DNA from: Streptomyces leeuwenhoekii
GTDB taxonomy: Bacteria; Actinomycetota; Actinomycetes; Streptomycetales; Streptomycetaceae
Assembly: GCF_001013905.1 (NCBI RefSeq)
Contig: NZ_LN831790.1
Location: 2,294,001 to 2,358,000, forward strand
Length of the DNA: 64,000 nucleotides
Direction: 5' to 3'
The translations under genes were made by a program, and so were the position numbers. Positions 42,101 to 51,504 of the stretch are shown here, piece after piece. How positions within the stretch are numbered: position 1 is the stretch's first letter; each line of letters begins with the position of its first letter. The notes below the pieces were generated by a model. It made no database searches. It was not told where the DNA came from and saw nothing but the letters and a program-made list of their open reading frames with translations.

Positions 42101-43330
42101 TCAGGAAGGGCCCTCCCCCGGCCCCGGCTTCTTCGGCCCCCCGGCTCCTGCCCGCCCGTCCCACAACCGCCTCGCACGCGTGAGCAGCCCCGGTCCGGTC
42201 CGGGGCCCGCGGTGTCCGTGGACGCGGGGATCGTCGGTGACGTCGTACCGCTTCACATAGGCCCCGAGGAACGCCTGCAGGGTGGCGACCGCGGGGATGG
42301 CTATCAGCGCGCCGACGGCACCGAGGAGGGCGGTGCCCGCGACGACCGAGCCGAAGGCGACCGCGGGATGGATGTCCACGGTCTTCGACGTCAGCTTGGG
42401 CTGCAGCACATAGTTCTCGAACTGCTGGTACACCACGACGAAGATCAGCACCCACAGCGCGTACCAGGGGTCGACCGTGAAGGCGATCAGCATGGGCAGC
42501 GCGCCCGCGAGATAGGTGCCGATGGTGGGGATGAACTGCGACACCAGCCCCACCCACACGGCCAGCACCGGCGCGTAGGGCACTCCCAGGACCTCGAGCA
42601 GGATGTAGTGGGCGATGCCGGAGATCAGTGCCATCAGACCGCGCGAGTACAGATAGCCGCCGGTCTTGTTCACCGCGATCTCCCACGCGCGCAGCACCTC
42701 GGCCTGGCGGGCGGGCGGCAGGACGGAGCAGAGCGCGCGGCGCAGCCGGGGGCCGTCCGCGGCGAAGTAGAACGAGAACAGCGTGATCGTCAGGAGCTGG
42801 AAGAGACCGCCGAGGACCTGCGCGGACACGTCCAGGACACCGGTGGCGCTGTTCTGCACATAGTTGCGCAGCCAGTCGGAGCGCAGCACACCCTCCTGGA
42901 TGTCCACCCGTCTCAGGTCGGTGTGGAAATGGGTGTTGACCCAGTTGATGACGGAGTCGAGGTAGTCCGGGAAGCCCTCGACCATCTTGATGATCTGGCC
43001 CGCGAGCATGGACCCGAGCAGGGTCACGAATCCCGCCGCGACGATCATCACGGCGAGGAAGACCAGTCCGGTGGCCAGCCCCCGGCGCATGCCGCGCGCC
43101 GCCATCCAGCTCACCGCGGGTTCGACGGCCAGGGCCAGGAAGAAGGCGATGAGGACGTTGATCAGCAGGCCGATGAGCTGGTGAAAGGCCCAGCTGCCGA
43201 GCTGGAACACGGCGTAGAGCGCGAGGGCCAGCACCATGGCGCGCGGCAGCCACCGCGGCATGCGGGCGCCGGGCTCCGTGTGCCGGTCGGGCGGTGTGGG
43301 CGGGGTCGCGCTCTGGTCAGTGGGTGCCAC
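42101..43330 (-). CDS. AI-2E family transporter (PerM/YdiK-like membrane protein)
   Basis: A 409-residue membrane protein with seven or eight hydrophobic segments. WAFHQLIGLLINVLIAFFLA, LATGLVFLAVMIVAAGFVTL and the C-terminal QFIPTIGTYLAGALPMLIA with YQQFENYVLQPKL are the signatures of the PF01594 family. Members export AI-2-like molecules, act as Na+/H+ antiporters or have unknown function. The N-terminus (about 30 residues) and the C-terminus (about 45 residues) are Pro/Arg-rich and cytoplasmic. The GTG at 43330 fits the first segment. It lies upstream of recA on the same strand, separated by recA's own promoter. Confidence 0.9.
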   Translation of the reverse strand: MAPTDQSATPPTPPDRHTEPGARMPRWLPRAMVLALALYAVFQLGSWAFHQLIGLLINVLIAFFLALAVEPAVSWMAARGMRRGLATGLVFLAVMIVAAGFVTLLGSMLAGQIIKMVEGFPDYLDSVINWVNTHFHTDLRRVDIQEGVLRSDWLRNYVQNSATGVLDVSAQVLGGLFQLLTITLFSFYFAADGPRLRRALCSVLPPARQAEVLRAWEIAVNKTGGYLYSRGLMALISGIAHYILLEVLGVPYAPVLAVWVGLVSQFIPTIGTYLAGALPMLIAFTVDPWYALWVLIFVVVYQQFENYVLQPKLTSKTVDIHPAVAFGSVVAGTALLGAVGALIAIPAVATLQAFLGAYVKRYDVTDDPRVHGHRGPRTGPGLLTRARRLWDGRAGAGGPKKPGPGEGPS

Positions 43331-43390
43331 GGATCAAGTCTGGCCCACGCCGCCGACAACGCACCGCCGTCCTGCGATCTTCGTGACCGA

Positions 43391-43585
43391 TCAGCGCTTG
43401 TCCTGTGGCACGTTCATGACGGTGCACACCACGCGCCACACGTCCTTGGCGTCCCAGCCGGCGTCCAGGGCCTGCCGCACCGTGCGCCCGCCGAGCTCCG
43501 TCATCACGTGGTCGCGCGCGAAGGTGTCGGCGTAGCCGGGACCGAAGTGGTCCGCCATCCGCTGCCAGAAGACCGTCAACCGCAT
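43391..43585 (-). CDS. DUF3046 family protein
   Basis: A 64-residue protein: MRLTVFWQRMADHFGPGYAD, HVMTELGGRTVRQALDAG, VWRVVCTVMNVPQDKR. This matches the actinobacterial DUF3046 family, whose members often lie next to recA-recX. Function unknown. Its frequent association with recA suggests a link to DNA repair, which is inference. It is probably co-transcribed with the AI-2E transporter (60-bp gap). Confidence 0.88.
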   Translation of the reverse strand: MRLTVFWQRMADHFGPGYADTFARDHVMTELGGRTVRQALDAGWDAKDVWRVVCTVMNVPQDKR

Positions 43586-43667
43586 GACTCAAGTATCCCG
43601 CCCCTGAGAGTGGGTCTGAGCCCGGCCTGCCCGCCTGGACTGCGCTTTCCCCTCTACGGTCGGAGGC

Positions 43668-44603
43668 ATGGCCGAAACCGGAGCTTCCGCACTCCCCCCG
43701 GCGCGCTCCCCGCTCGCCCGCGCCGAACGTTTCGTCTGGCTCACCGCGCGCGTCCTGGAGCAGCGTCTCTTCGCCCACCACTTCCGGGACGGCGGAGCCG
43801 GTCCGGTGGAGACGGCGCTGGACGCCTACCGCAACGAGGACGGCGGCTACGGCCACGCGCTGGAGCCCGACCTGCGGGGCCCGGTCAGCCAGCCCCTGCA
43901 CACCGCGCGCGCCCTGCGCGTCCTGGACGCCCTCGGGCGGTGCGGCGGACCCCGGGTGGAGCGCGTCTGCCGCTACCTGACCGCCGTCTCCACCCCGGAC
44001 GGGGCGCTTCCGGCCGTCCACCCGAGCCAGCGCGGCTACCCGGCGGCCCCCTTCGTCCCCGTCGTGGACGACCCGCCGAGCGACCTCCTGGCCACCGGCC
44101 CGGTGGTCGGCCTGCTGCACCGCAACGAGGTGTGGCACGCCTGGCTCTTCCGGGCCACCGACTTCTGCTGGCAGCGGATCGAGTCGCTGCGGACGACCCA
44201 CCCCTACGAGGTGGAAGCGGCCGTCGCCTTCCTGGACTGCGCGCCCGACCGTCCCCGCGCGGAGGCCGCCGCCGACCGCCTGGGCCGGCTGGTCCGCGAA
44301 CAGCGTCTCGCCGTCCTGGAGCCGGACCGGCTCGACCGGTACCCGGTCTCCCCCGGTTACGCCCCCGGCGAGCACCACTTCCCCCACGACTACGCCCCCG
44401 CGCCCGGCTCCCTGGCGCGCGCCTGGTTCACCGACGACGAGATGGCACGCTCCCTGGACTTCCTCGCCGCGGCCCAGCAGGAGGACGGCGGCTGGCCCAT
44501 CCGCTGGCGGCGGTGGGCCCCGGCCCCGGCCCTGGAGGCGCGCCCCCTGGTCACGCTGGACGCCTTGCTCACCCTCACGGCGTACGGCCGCCCGGTCGAC
44601 TGA
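43668..44603 (+). CDS. Conserved protein with alpha/alpha-toroid (prenyltransferase/terpene cyclase-like) repeats
   Basis: A 311-residue protein. Two glycine-rich QW-like motifs, YRNEDGGYGHALEPDLRG and QQEDGGWPIRW, with SQPLHTARALRVLDAL, suggest the alpha/alpha-barrel fold of squalene-hopene cyclases and prenyltransferases. The catalytic DxDD motif of cyclases is absent, so it is not a terpene cyclase itself. No signal peptide. The ATG at 43668 has GGAGG directly upstream. It is divergent from DUF3046. Function unknown. Confidence 0.8.
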   Translation: MAETGASALPPARSPLARAERFVWLTARVLEQRLFAHHFRDGGAGPVETALDAYRNEDGGYGHALEPDLRGPVSQPLHTARALRVLDALGRCGGPRVERVCRYLTAVSTPDGALPAVHPSQRGYPAAPFVPVVDDPPSDLLATGPVVGLLHRNEVWHAWLFRATDFCWQRIESLRTTHPYEVEAAVAFLDCAPDRPRAEAAADRLGRLVREQRLAVLEPDRLDRYPVSPGYAPGEHHFPHDYAPAPGSLARAWFTDDEMARSLDFLAAAQQEDGGWPIRWRRWAPAPALEARPLVTLDALLTLTAYGRPVD

Positions 44604-44785
44604 CCGACCGCGCCCGCCCCGCCGGACCGTCACCCGCCCCGCACCGGGTCCGCCACTGTCCCGCACCCCGTCCCCGTACCCGAACCGGCGCGCGCCCGGA
44701 CCGGCACCGCGCCGCCACCACCCCCCTCGGCACGGCATCCGCCCAGCTCAGCCCGATTGTCAGTCCCCGGGTGCACGATGGACGC

Positions 44786-47700
44786 ATGGTCAGCTCCGCA
44801 CACCGAGCCCTGGACGGCTTCTCCCCCGCGACCCGCGGCTGGTTCTCGGGCGCCTTCTCCGCGCCCACCGCCGCCCAGGCCGGCGCGTGGCAGGCCATCC
44901 GGGAGGGCTCGGACGTGCTCGTGGTGGCCCCCACCGGCTCCGGCAAGACCCTCGCCGCCTTCCTCGCCGCGCTGGACCAACTGGCCTCCACGCCCCCTCC
45001 CGCCGACCCGAAGAAGCGCTGCCGCGTCCTGTACGTGTCGCCCCTGAAGGCCCTCGCCGTCGACGTCGAGCGCAACCTCCGCAGTCCCCTCACCGGAATC
45101 CGCCACGAGGCCGTGCGCCTGGGCCTGCCCGAGCCCGAGGTCAAGGTCGGCATCCGCTCCGGCGACACCCCGGCCGCCGAGCGCCGTGCCCTGTCCACCC
45201 GCCCGCCGGACATCCTGATCACGACACCGGAGTCGCTGTTCCTGATGCTGACGTCGGCCGCGCGCGAGGCGCTGACCGGCGTGGAGACGGTCATCCTCGA
45301 CGAGGTCCACGCCGTGGCCGGCACCAAGCGCGGCGCTCATCTGGCGCTCTCCCTGGAGCGCCTCGACGAGCTGCTTCCCCGTCCGGCCCGCCGCATCGGC
45401 CTCTCGGCGACGGTCCGCCCGGTCGACGAGGTCGCCCGCTTCCTGTCCCCGCGCCGCAAGGTGGAGGTCGTCCAGCCGGAGTCGGGCAAGGAGTTCGACC
45501 TGTCCGTCGTCGTCCCGGTCGAGGACCTGGGCGAGCTGGGCGGCTCGCCCGCCGCCGACAACGGCGAGGGGGCGGAACGTCCCTCGATCTGGCCGCACGT
45601 GGAGGAGCGGATCACGGACCTCGTCCAGTCCCACCGCTCCACGATCGTGTTCGCGAACTCCCGCCGCCTCGCCGAGCGCCTCTGCAACCGGCTCAACGAG
45701 ATCGCCTACGAGCGCGCGACCGGCGAACCCCTCGGCGAGCACCACGCCCCCGCCGAGCTGATGGGCAACTCCGGGTCCGCCCAGGGCGCGCCCGCGATCA
45801 TCGCCCGCGCCCACCACGGCTCGGTCTCCAAGGAGCAGCGCGCCCTCGTGGAGGAGGACCTGAAGGCGGGCCGGCTGCCCGCCGTGGTCGCCACCTCCAG
45901 CCTGGAGCTGGGCATCGACATGGGCGCGGTCGACCTCGTCGTCCAGGTGGAGTCCCCGCCTTCGGTCGCCTCCGGTTTGCAGCGCGTCGGCCGTGCCGGA
46001 CACCAGGTCGGCGCGGTCTCCACGGGCGTGGTCTTCCCCAAGTACCGCGGCGATCTCGTCCAGGCGGCCGTGGTCACCGAGCGGATGCGCTCCGGCGCCA
46101 TCGAGTCCCTGAGGATCCCCGCCAACCCCCTGGACGTCCTGGCGCAGCAGCTCGTCGCGATGACGGCGCTGGACACCTGGCAGGTCGACGACCTGCTCGC
46201 CACGGTGCGCCGCGCCGCCCCCTTCGCCTCGCTCCCCGAGTCGGCGTTCACGGCCGTGCTGGACATGCTGGCCGGCCGCTACCCGTCCGACGCCTTCGCC
46301 GAGCTGCGCCCACGCGTGGTGTGGGACCGCGTCGCCGGCACGGTCACCGGCCGCCCGGGCGCGCAGCGCCTGGCCGTCACCTCCGGGGGCACGATCCCCG
46401 ACCGGGGGCTCTTCGGCGTCTTCCTCGCCGGCGCCGACCCGAAGAAGGGCGGCGGCCGGGTCGGCGAGCTCGACGAGGAGATGGTGTACGAGTCCCGCGT
46501 GGGGGACGTCTTCACCCTGGGCACCAGTTCCTGGCGCATCGAGGACATCACGCGCGACCGCGTCCTCGTCTCCCCCGCCCCCGGCGTCCCCGGGCGGCTG
46601 CCGTTCTGGAAGGGCGACCAGTTGGGCCGCCCGCTGGAGCTGGGCCGCGCCCTGGGCGCGTTCCTGCGCGAGGTCGGCTCCCTGCCGAAGGAGGACGCCC
46701 GCCTGCGCCTGCTCACCGCGGGCCTCGACGCGTGGGCTGCGGACAACGTGCTGTCCTACCTGGACGAACAGCGCGAGGCATGCGGCCACGTCCCGGACGA
46801 CCGGACGATCGTCGTGGAGCGGTTCCGCGACGAGCTGGGCGACTGGCGGGTCGTGGTGCACTCCCCGTTCGGCGCCCAGGTCCACGCTCCCTGGGCACTG
46901 GCCCTGGGCGCCCGCCTGTCCGAGCGCTACGGGATGGACGCGCAGGTCATGCACGCCGACGACGGCATCGTGCTGCGTCTGCCGGACGCCGATCTCATGG
47001 GCCTGGACCTGCTGGACCAGGAGCCGGCCCGGGCCGGCACGGAGTACGACGCGGACCGGGCGCCGGTGGGCGCGGCCGACGTCGTCTTCGACAAGGGCGA
47101 GGTCGACCGGATCGTCACCGACCAGGTGGGCGGCTCGGCCCTCTTCGCCGCCCGCTTCCGGGAGTGCGCCGCCCGCGCGCTGCTGCTGCCGCGCCGCAAT
47201 CCCGGCAAGCGCACCCCGCTGTGGCAGCAGCGCCAGCGCGCCGCCCAGCTGCTGGAAGTGGCCAGTGAGTACGGGTCGTTCCCGATCGTCCTGGAGGCGG
47301 TCCGCGAGTGCCTCCAGGACGTCTTCGACGTCCCCGGCCTGGTGGAGCTGATGGGCGACCTGGAGTCCCGCAAGGTCCGCCTGGTGGAGGTCACCACACC
47401 GGAGCCGTCCCCGTTCGCCCGCTCCCTCCTCTTCGGCTACGTCGCCCAGTTCCTCTACGAGGGCGACTCGCCGCTCGCCGAGCGGCGCGCCGCCGCCCTC
47501 TCGCTGGACTCGAGGCTGCTGGCCGAGCTGCTCGGCCAGGCGGAGCTGCGCGAGCTGCTCGACGCGGAGGTGCTGACCGAGCTCGAACGGGAGCTGCAGT
47601 GGCTCACCGAGGACCGCCGGGTGAAGGACGTGGAGGGCGTCGCGGACGTGCTGCGGGTGCTCGGCCCGCTCACCGACGCCGAGCTGGCCGAGCGGGGCGC

Positions 47701-49717
47701 CGAGCCGGGCTGGGCCGAGGAGCTGGCCGCCGCCCGCCGGGCGATCCGGGTCCGTATCGCCAGAGCGGACCACTGGGCGGCCGTCGAGGACGCGGGCCGG
47801 CTGCGGGACGCGCTGGGCACGGCGCTGCCGGTCGGGGTCCCGGAGGCGTTCACCGAGCCGGTCAAGGATCCGCTCGGCGACCTCCTCGCCCGTTACGCCC
47901 GCACCCACGGCCCGTTCACGTCGGTCACGGCGGCGGCCCGCTTCGGCCTGGGCGTGGCCGTCACCGAGGGCGCCCTGCAACGGCTGGCGGCCACGGGCCG
48001 GATCGTCCAGGGCGAGTTCCATCCGGCCGGCATCGGCCAGGAGTGGTGCGACGCGACCGTGCTGCGCCGGCTGCGCCGCCGCTCCCTGGCGGCGCTGCGG
48101 CATGAACTGGAGCCGGTGCCCCCGGCCGCGCTCGCCCAGTTCCTGCCCCAGTGGCAGCACATCGGCAAGGGGCACGCGCTGCGCGGCATCGACGGCCTGG
48201 TGCGCGCCCTCGAGCAGTTGCAGGGGGCCGCCGTACCCGCTTCCGCGCTGGAGAAGCTGGTCCTCCCGTCCCGGGTGGCGCACTACACCCCCGCGATGCT
48301 GGACGAGCTGACCGCCGCCGGAGAGGTGGTGTGGGCCGGAGCGGGCTCGCTCCCCGGCAAGGACGGCTGGGTTTCCCTCTACCTGGCGGACGCGGCCCCG
48401 CTGCTCCTGCCGCCCCCGCACCCGCTGGAGCTCACCGCGCTCCACCAGTCGGTCCTCGACACCCTCTCCGGCGGCTACGGCCTGTTCTTCCGCCAGATCG
48501 CCGACCAGGTGCGGGCCACCACCCACCCCGACGTCACCGACCCCCAGCTCGCCGACGCCCTGTGGGACCTGGCCTGGTCGGGGCGGCTGACCAATGACAC
48601 CCTTGCCCCCCTGCGCTCCCTGCTGGGCTCGGGCCGCACCGCGGGTTCCACGGCCCACCGCGCCCGGCGCACGGTGCCGCGAGGGCGTTACGGCTCCCTG
48701 ACGGCCGCCGCCCGCACCGCCTCCCGCAGCGGCCCCCCGACCGTGGCCGGCCGCTGGTCCCTGCTCCCCGCCCGGGAGGCCGACACCACCGTGCGCGCCC
48801 ACGCCCTGGCGCGCACCCTGCTGGACCGGCACGGCGTGGTCACCCGGGGCGCCGTCGCGGCCGAGGGCGTCGAGGGCGGTTTCTCGGCGACGTACCGCGT
48901 CCTGTCGGTGTTCGAGGAGAGCGGCCAGGCCCGGCGCGGCTATGTCGTCGAAGGGCTCGGCGCCGCCCAGTTCGCCATGGACGGCGCCGTCGACCGGCTG
49001 CGTGCCGTGGCCAACGCCCGGGAACGCGACGAGGCCCTGCCCGGCCCCGGCTTCCCCGACGGCGGCCCGCAGGACGCCACCGCCGACGGCACCCCCGACT
49101 GGCTCGCTCCCGGCACCGACTACACACCGGACTGGCTCACCCCCGAGCTCCCCGGCGCGCCCGGCAGCCCCGATCGCCTCGCCCCCGGCGACTACATCTC
49201 CCCGCACGACTACGACGCCCCGGGTGCGGGCGGCCCCCGCGGCGGCGCCGCGCGCAACGCCCCGGGCGCCCCCTGGAGCACCCACCGCCGCCCCGGCCAG
49301 GGGCCCGGGGGCCGATCCTCCCCTGCCTCCCGAGCGGTGGTCCTGGCCGCCGCCGACCCGGCCAACGCCTACGGCGCCGCCCTCGCCTGGCCCGAGCCCC
49401 CGGCCGGGGCGAGCCACAAACCCGGCCGCAAGGCGGGCTCGCTGGTGGTGCTCGTCGACGGCGAACTGACGCTGTACATGGAGCGCGGCGGCAAGACGCT
49501 GCTGGCGTGGCCCTCCTCCCCGGACGGTGAGGAGGCCCACGACCCCCGCCTGCACGCGGCCGTGGAAGCGCTCGCGGCAGCCGCCCGCGAGGGCGCCCTC
49601 GGCACGGTGACGGTGGAACGCGTCAACGGCGCCGCCGCCTTGACCTCTCCGTTCGGCGCCCTCCTGGAGACCGCCGGTTTCGTCGCCACCCCACGCGGCC
49701 TGCGCCTGCGCGCCTGA
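44786..49717 (+). CDS. lhr: Lhr-type large ATP-dependent helicase
   Basis: A superfamily 2 helicase of 1643 residues, the size of the long Lhr of actinobacteria. Q-motif region FSPATRGWF, motif I VVAPTGSGKTLAAFL (about 49-63), motif II ILDEVHAV, motif III GLSATVRPV, and the C-terminal RecA lobe with SSLELGIDMGAVD and QRVGRAGHQVG are present. A long Lhr-core and C-terminal (Lhr-CTD) region follows. Near residues 1410-1515 there is a low-complexity insertion with repeats such as PDWLAPGTDYTPDWL and much Pro/Gly/Asp, not part of the usual fold. The ATG at 44786 was chosen; an in-frame GTG at 44771 is possible, and no strong ribosome-binding site is visible. It unwinds RNA-DNA hybrids in homologues and is linked to DNA crosslink repair. 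nei follows after 159 bp. Confidence 0.94.
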   Translation: MVSSAHRALDGFSPATRGWFSGAFSAPTAAQAGAWQAIREGSDVLVVAPTGSGKTLAAFLAALDQLASTPPPADPKKRCRVLYVSPLKALAVDVERNLRSPLTGIRHEAVRLGLPEPEVKVGIRSGDTPAAERRALSTRPPDILITTPESLFLMLTSAAREALTGVETVILDEVHAVAGTKRGAHLALSLERLDELLPRPARRIGLSATVRPVDEVARFLSPRRKVEVVQPESGKEFDLSVVVPVEDLGELGGSPAADNGEGAERPSIWPHVEERITDLVQSHRSTIVFANSRRLAERLCNRLNEIAYERATGEPLGEHHAPAELMGNSGSAQGAPAIIARAHHGSVSKEQRALVEEDLKAGRLPAVVATSSLELGIDMGAVDLVVQVESPPSVASGLQRVGRAGHQVGAVSTGVVFPKYRGDLVQAAVVTERMRSGAIESLRIPANPLDVLAQQLVAMTALDTWQVDDLLATVRRAAPFASLPESAFTAVLDMLAGRYPSDAFAELRPRVVWDRVAGTVTGRPGAQRLAVTSGGTIPDRGLFGVFLAGADPKKGGGRVGELDEEMVYESRVGDVFTLGTSSWRIEDITRDRVLVSPAPGVPGRLPFWKGDQLGRPLELGRALGAFLREVGSLPKEDARLRLLTAGLDAWAADNVLSYLDEQREACGHVPDDRTIVVERFRDELGDWRVVVHSPFGAQVHAPWALALGARLSERYGMDAQVMHADDGIVLRLPDADLMGLDLLDQEPARAGTEYDADRAPVGAADVVFDKGEVDRIVTDQVGGSALFAARFRECAARALLLPRRNPGKRTPLWQQRQRAAQLLEVASEYGSFPIVLEAVRECLQDVFDVPGLVELMGDLESRKVRLVEVTTPEPSPFARSLLFGYVAQFLYEGDSPLAERRAAALSLDSRLLAELLGQAELRELLDAEVLTELERELQWLTEDRRVKDVEGVADVLRVLGPLTDAELAERGAEPGWAEELAAARRAIRVRIARADHWAAVEDAGRLRDALGTALPVGVPEAFTEPVKDPLGDLLARYARTHGPFTSVTAAARFGLGVAVTEGALQRLAATGRIVQGEFHPAGIGQEWCDATVLRRLRRRSLAALRHELEPVPPAALAQFLPQWQHIGKGHALRGIDGLVRALEQLQGAAVPASALEKLVLPSRVAHYTPAMLDELTAAGEVVWAGAGSLPGKDGWVSLYLADAAPLLLPPPHPLELTALHQSVLDTLSGGYGLFFRQIADQVRATTHPDVTDPQLADALWDLAWSGRLTNDTLAPLRSLLGSGRTAGSTAHRARRTVPRGRYGSLTAAARTASRSGPPTVAGRWSLLPAREADTTVRAHALARTLLDRHGVVTRGAVAAEGVEGGFSATYRVLSVFEESGQARRGYVVEGLGAAQFAMDGAVDRLRAVANARERDEALPGPGFPDGGPQDATADGTPDWLAPGTDYTPDWLTPELPGAPGSPDRLAPGDYISPHDYDAPGAGGPRGGAARNAPGAPWSTHRRPGQGPGGRSSPASRAVVLAAADPANAYGAALAWPEPPAGASHKPGRKAGSLVVLVDGELTLYMERGGKTLLAWPSSPDGEEAHDPRLHAAVEALAAAAREGALGTVTVERVNGAAALTSPFGALLETAGFVATPRGLRLRA

Positions 49718-49876
49718 CACGGCGCGCTCGGGGCAACCGCCGCCCGGGCCCGCCGACCGCTCCGGCCCGCGGTCCCCGCGCCCGCTCCCGGACGGCCGGC
49801 GGCCTCCCCGCCGCGAGCGGGCGGTCGTACACACGCGCGGCTCCGCCGGGTTCCGTCGCCGTGTCACCCTGGACTC

Positions 49877-50698
49877 ATGCCCGAAGGAGACACGGTCTGG
49901 CAGACCGCGCGGCGGCTGCACGGCGCGCTCGCGGGCGAGGTGCTGATCCGCAGCGACTTCCGGGTGCCGCGGTACGCCACCGTCGATCTGACCGGCCGCA
50001 GGGTGCTGGACGTCGTCTCGCGCGGCAAGCATCTGCTCACCCGGATCGAAGGCGGCCTGACGCTCCACTCCCACCTGCGGATGGACGGCTCCTGGAAGGT
50101 GTTCGCCGCCGGCCGGCGCTGGAGCGGCGGCCCCGCCCACCAGATCCGCGTGGTGCTCGGCAGCGCCGACCGCACGGCCGTCGGCTACCGCCTGCCCGTC
50201 CTGGAGCTCCTGCGCACAGCCGACGAACACCGCGTCGTCGGCCACCTCGGCCCGGACCTCCTCGGACCGGACTGGGACCCCGCCCAGGCGCTGGCGAACC
50301 TGCTCGCCGACCCGGCGCGCCCGCTGGGCGAGGCCCTGCTCGACCAGCGCAACCTCGCCGGCATCGGCAATGTCTACAAGTGCGAACTGTGCTTCCTGCT
50401 CGGCGTCACCCCCTGGCTGCCCGTCGGCGACCTGCCCGCCGAGCGCGCCGGCAAGCTCCCCGTGCTCGCCAAGAAGCTGCTCGAAGCCAACCGCGACCGA
50501 CCGGTGCGCGGCACGACGGGCCGGCGCGGCCAGGACCTCTTCGTCTACGGCCGCGCCCCCCGGCCGTGCCTGCGCTGCAACACCTCCGTCCGCGTCGCCG
50601 ACCAGGGCGACGGCTCCCGCGAGCGCCCCACGTACTGGTGCCCCACCTGCCAGCGGGGCCCCACCCCGGCACCGCGCGGCCGGACCGGGGCACGCTGA
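49877..50698 (+). CDS. nei: Endonuclease VIII-like DNA glycosylase (Nei2 type)
   Basis: Removes oxidised bases and nicks the abasic site. The 273-residue product begins MPEGDTVWQTARRL: after Met removal the catalytic Pro-Glu is at the N-terminus. RGKHLLTRIEGG contributes the conserved Lys, the H2TH region is RPLGEALLDQRNLAGIGNVY with CELCFLLG after it, and the C-terminal zinc finger is CLRCNTSV...TYWCPTCQ. The family MPEGDT start distinguishes it from Fpg (MPELPE). It is convergent with the SRPBCC gene, with only six bases between the stops. Its position after lhr, another repair helicase, is conserved in streptomycetes as far as I recall. Confidence 0.95.
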   Translation: MPEGDTVWQTARRLHGALAGEVLIRSDFRVPRYATVDLTGRRVLDVVSRGKHLLTRIEGGLTLHSHLRMDGSWKVFAAGRRWSGGPAHQIRVVLGSADRTAVGYRLPVLELLRTADEHRVVGHLGPDLLGPDWDPAQALANLLADPARPLGEALLDQRNLAGIGNVYKCELCFLLGVTPWLPVGDLPAERAGKLPVLAKKLLEANRDRPVRGTTGRRGQDLFVYGRAPRPCLRCNTSVRVADQGDGSRERPTYWCPTCQRGPTPAPRGRTGAR

Positions 50699-50704
50699 GC
50701 GGGA

Positions 50705-51190
50705 TCAGCCGGTGAGCAGGGCGTCGATCTGGCCCACCGCCTGCCCCAGGCCCTCGACCATGCCCATGTTCACCAGCCGCTCCATCTGCTCCCGGGAGCC
50801 GAAGACCCAGCGCAGCTCCATCCGCGTGCCCCCGCCGTGGGCGGTGAGCCGCACCCGCGCCGCGGTGGTCGGCATGTCGTCCTTCGGCTTGCCGTCCTGA
50901 TCGGCGAAGCCGTCGACGAACTCCAGGGACGTCGGCGGGCTGACGGACGTGATCCGCCACCACCCGCGGTACTGCTCGCCCTCCGGGCCGGTCATGAAGT
51001 AGGTGACCTCGCCGCCCGCCGTCAGGTCGTGCTCCTCCACCGTCGCCGGGTAGTCCGGCGGGCCCCACCACCGCTCCAGCCGGCGCGGGTCGGCCCACAT
51101 CTGCCACACCCGTTCGACCGGGGCGGCGAAGTCGGCGACCAGGGTGAGGGCCAGGTGGTCGACATCCCTGTCCACGCTGGTGACGCTCAT
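50705..51190 (-). CDS. SRPBCC-domain (AHSA1/START-like) protein
   Basis: A 161-residue protein of the Activator-of-Hsp90-ATPase-1 homologue family: LTLVADFAAPVERVWQMWAD, PRRLERWWGPPDYPATV, YFMTGPEGEQYRGWWRI, and a C-terminal helix EQMERLVNMGMVEGLGQAVG. The fold binds hydrophobic ligands; in Streptomyces such proteins often sit beside ArsR-type regulators, absent here. The ATG at 51190 overlaps the stop of the small upstream gene in ATGA, so the two are co-translated. Function unknown. Confidence 0.88.
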   Translation of the reverse strand: MSVTSVDRDVDHLALTLVADFAAPVERVWQMWADPRRLERWWGPPDYPATVEEHDLTAGGEVTYFMTGPEGEQYRGWWRITSVSPPTSLEFVDGFADQDGKPKDDMPTTAARVRLTAHGGGTRMELRWVFGSREQMERLVNMGMVEGLGQAVGQIDALLTG

Positions 51191-51450
51191 CGTTCCCGTC
51201 CTTCCCGTGGCGCGTCCGGCACGGCCACGACGGCCCGCCACGCCCGCCGCCACCGCCCCGCCCGCACGGCGCCCACCGCCCGCTCGTGGGGCGCGCAGTG
51301 CACCGGCAGCACACTCAGCCCCCATCCCCCGGCGGCGACCGCCCCTTCCAGCACCCCCGCTCCGGGCGCCACGGCGAGCCTCAGTACGGCCCACCACCAC
51401 AGCGCACCCAGTCCCAGTACGACACCCCGGCGCACGGTCCGTCCTGCCAC
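51187..51450 (-). CDS. Small membrane-anchored protein of unknown function
   Basis: An 87-residue protein: MAGRTVRRGVVLGLGALWWW then AVLRLAVAPGAGVLEG, a Trp/Leu-rich hydrophobic N-terminal segment, followed by VLPVHCAPHERAVGAVRAG and an Arg-rich tail. It is likely a single-pass inner-membrane protein with Arg residues inside. Its stop overlaps the SRPBCC start (ATGA), and this tight coupling is the main evidence that it is a real gene. Not recognised as a known family. Confidence 0.6.
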   Translation of the reverse strand: MAGRTVRRGVVLGLGALWWWAVLRLAVAPGAGVLEGAVAAGGWGLSVLPVHCAPHERAVGAVRAGRWRRAWRAVVAVPDAPREGRER

Positions 51451-51504
51451 GGCCCACCACCTCCAGCCCGACGCCGGCCACCCGCTTCCGGGCCGGACAC
51501 GGCA

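Noticed and set aside
41969..49717. A single plus-strand frame open for 2582 codons
   Set aside because: Only the part from 44786 has helicase similarity and coding character. The rest overlaps real genes on both strands and is open because high GC makes stop codons rare.
44630..50245. A 1871-codon open frame on the minus strand antisense to lhr
   Set aside because: Its translation is Gly/Arg/Gln/His-rich without domains, as expected from the mirror frame of a high-GC gene.
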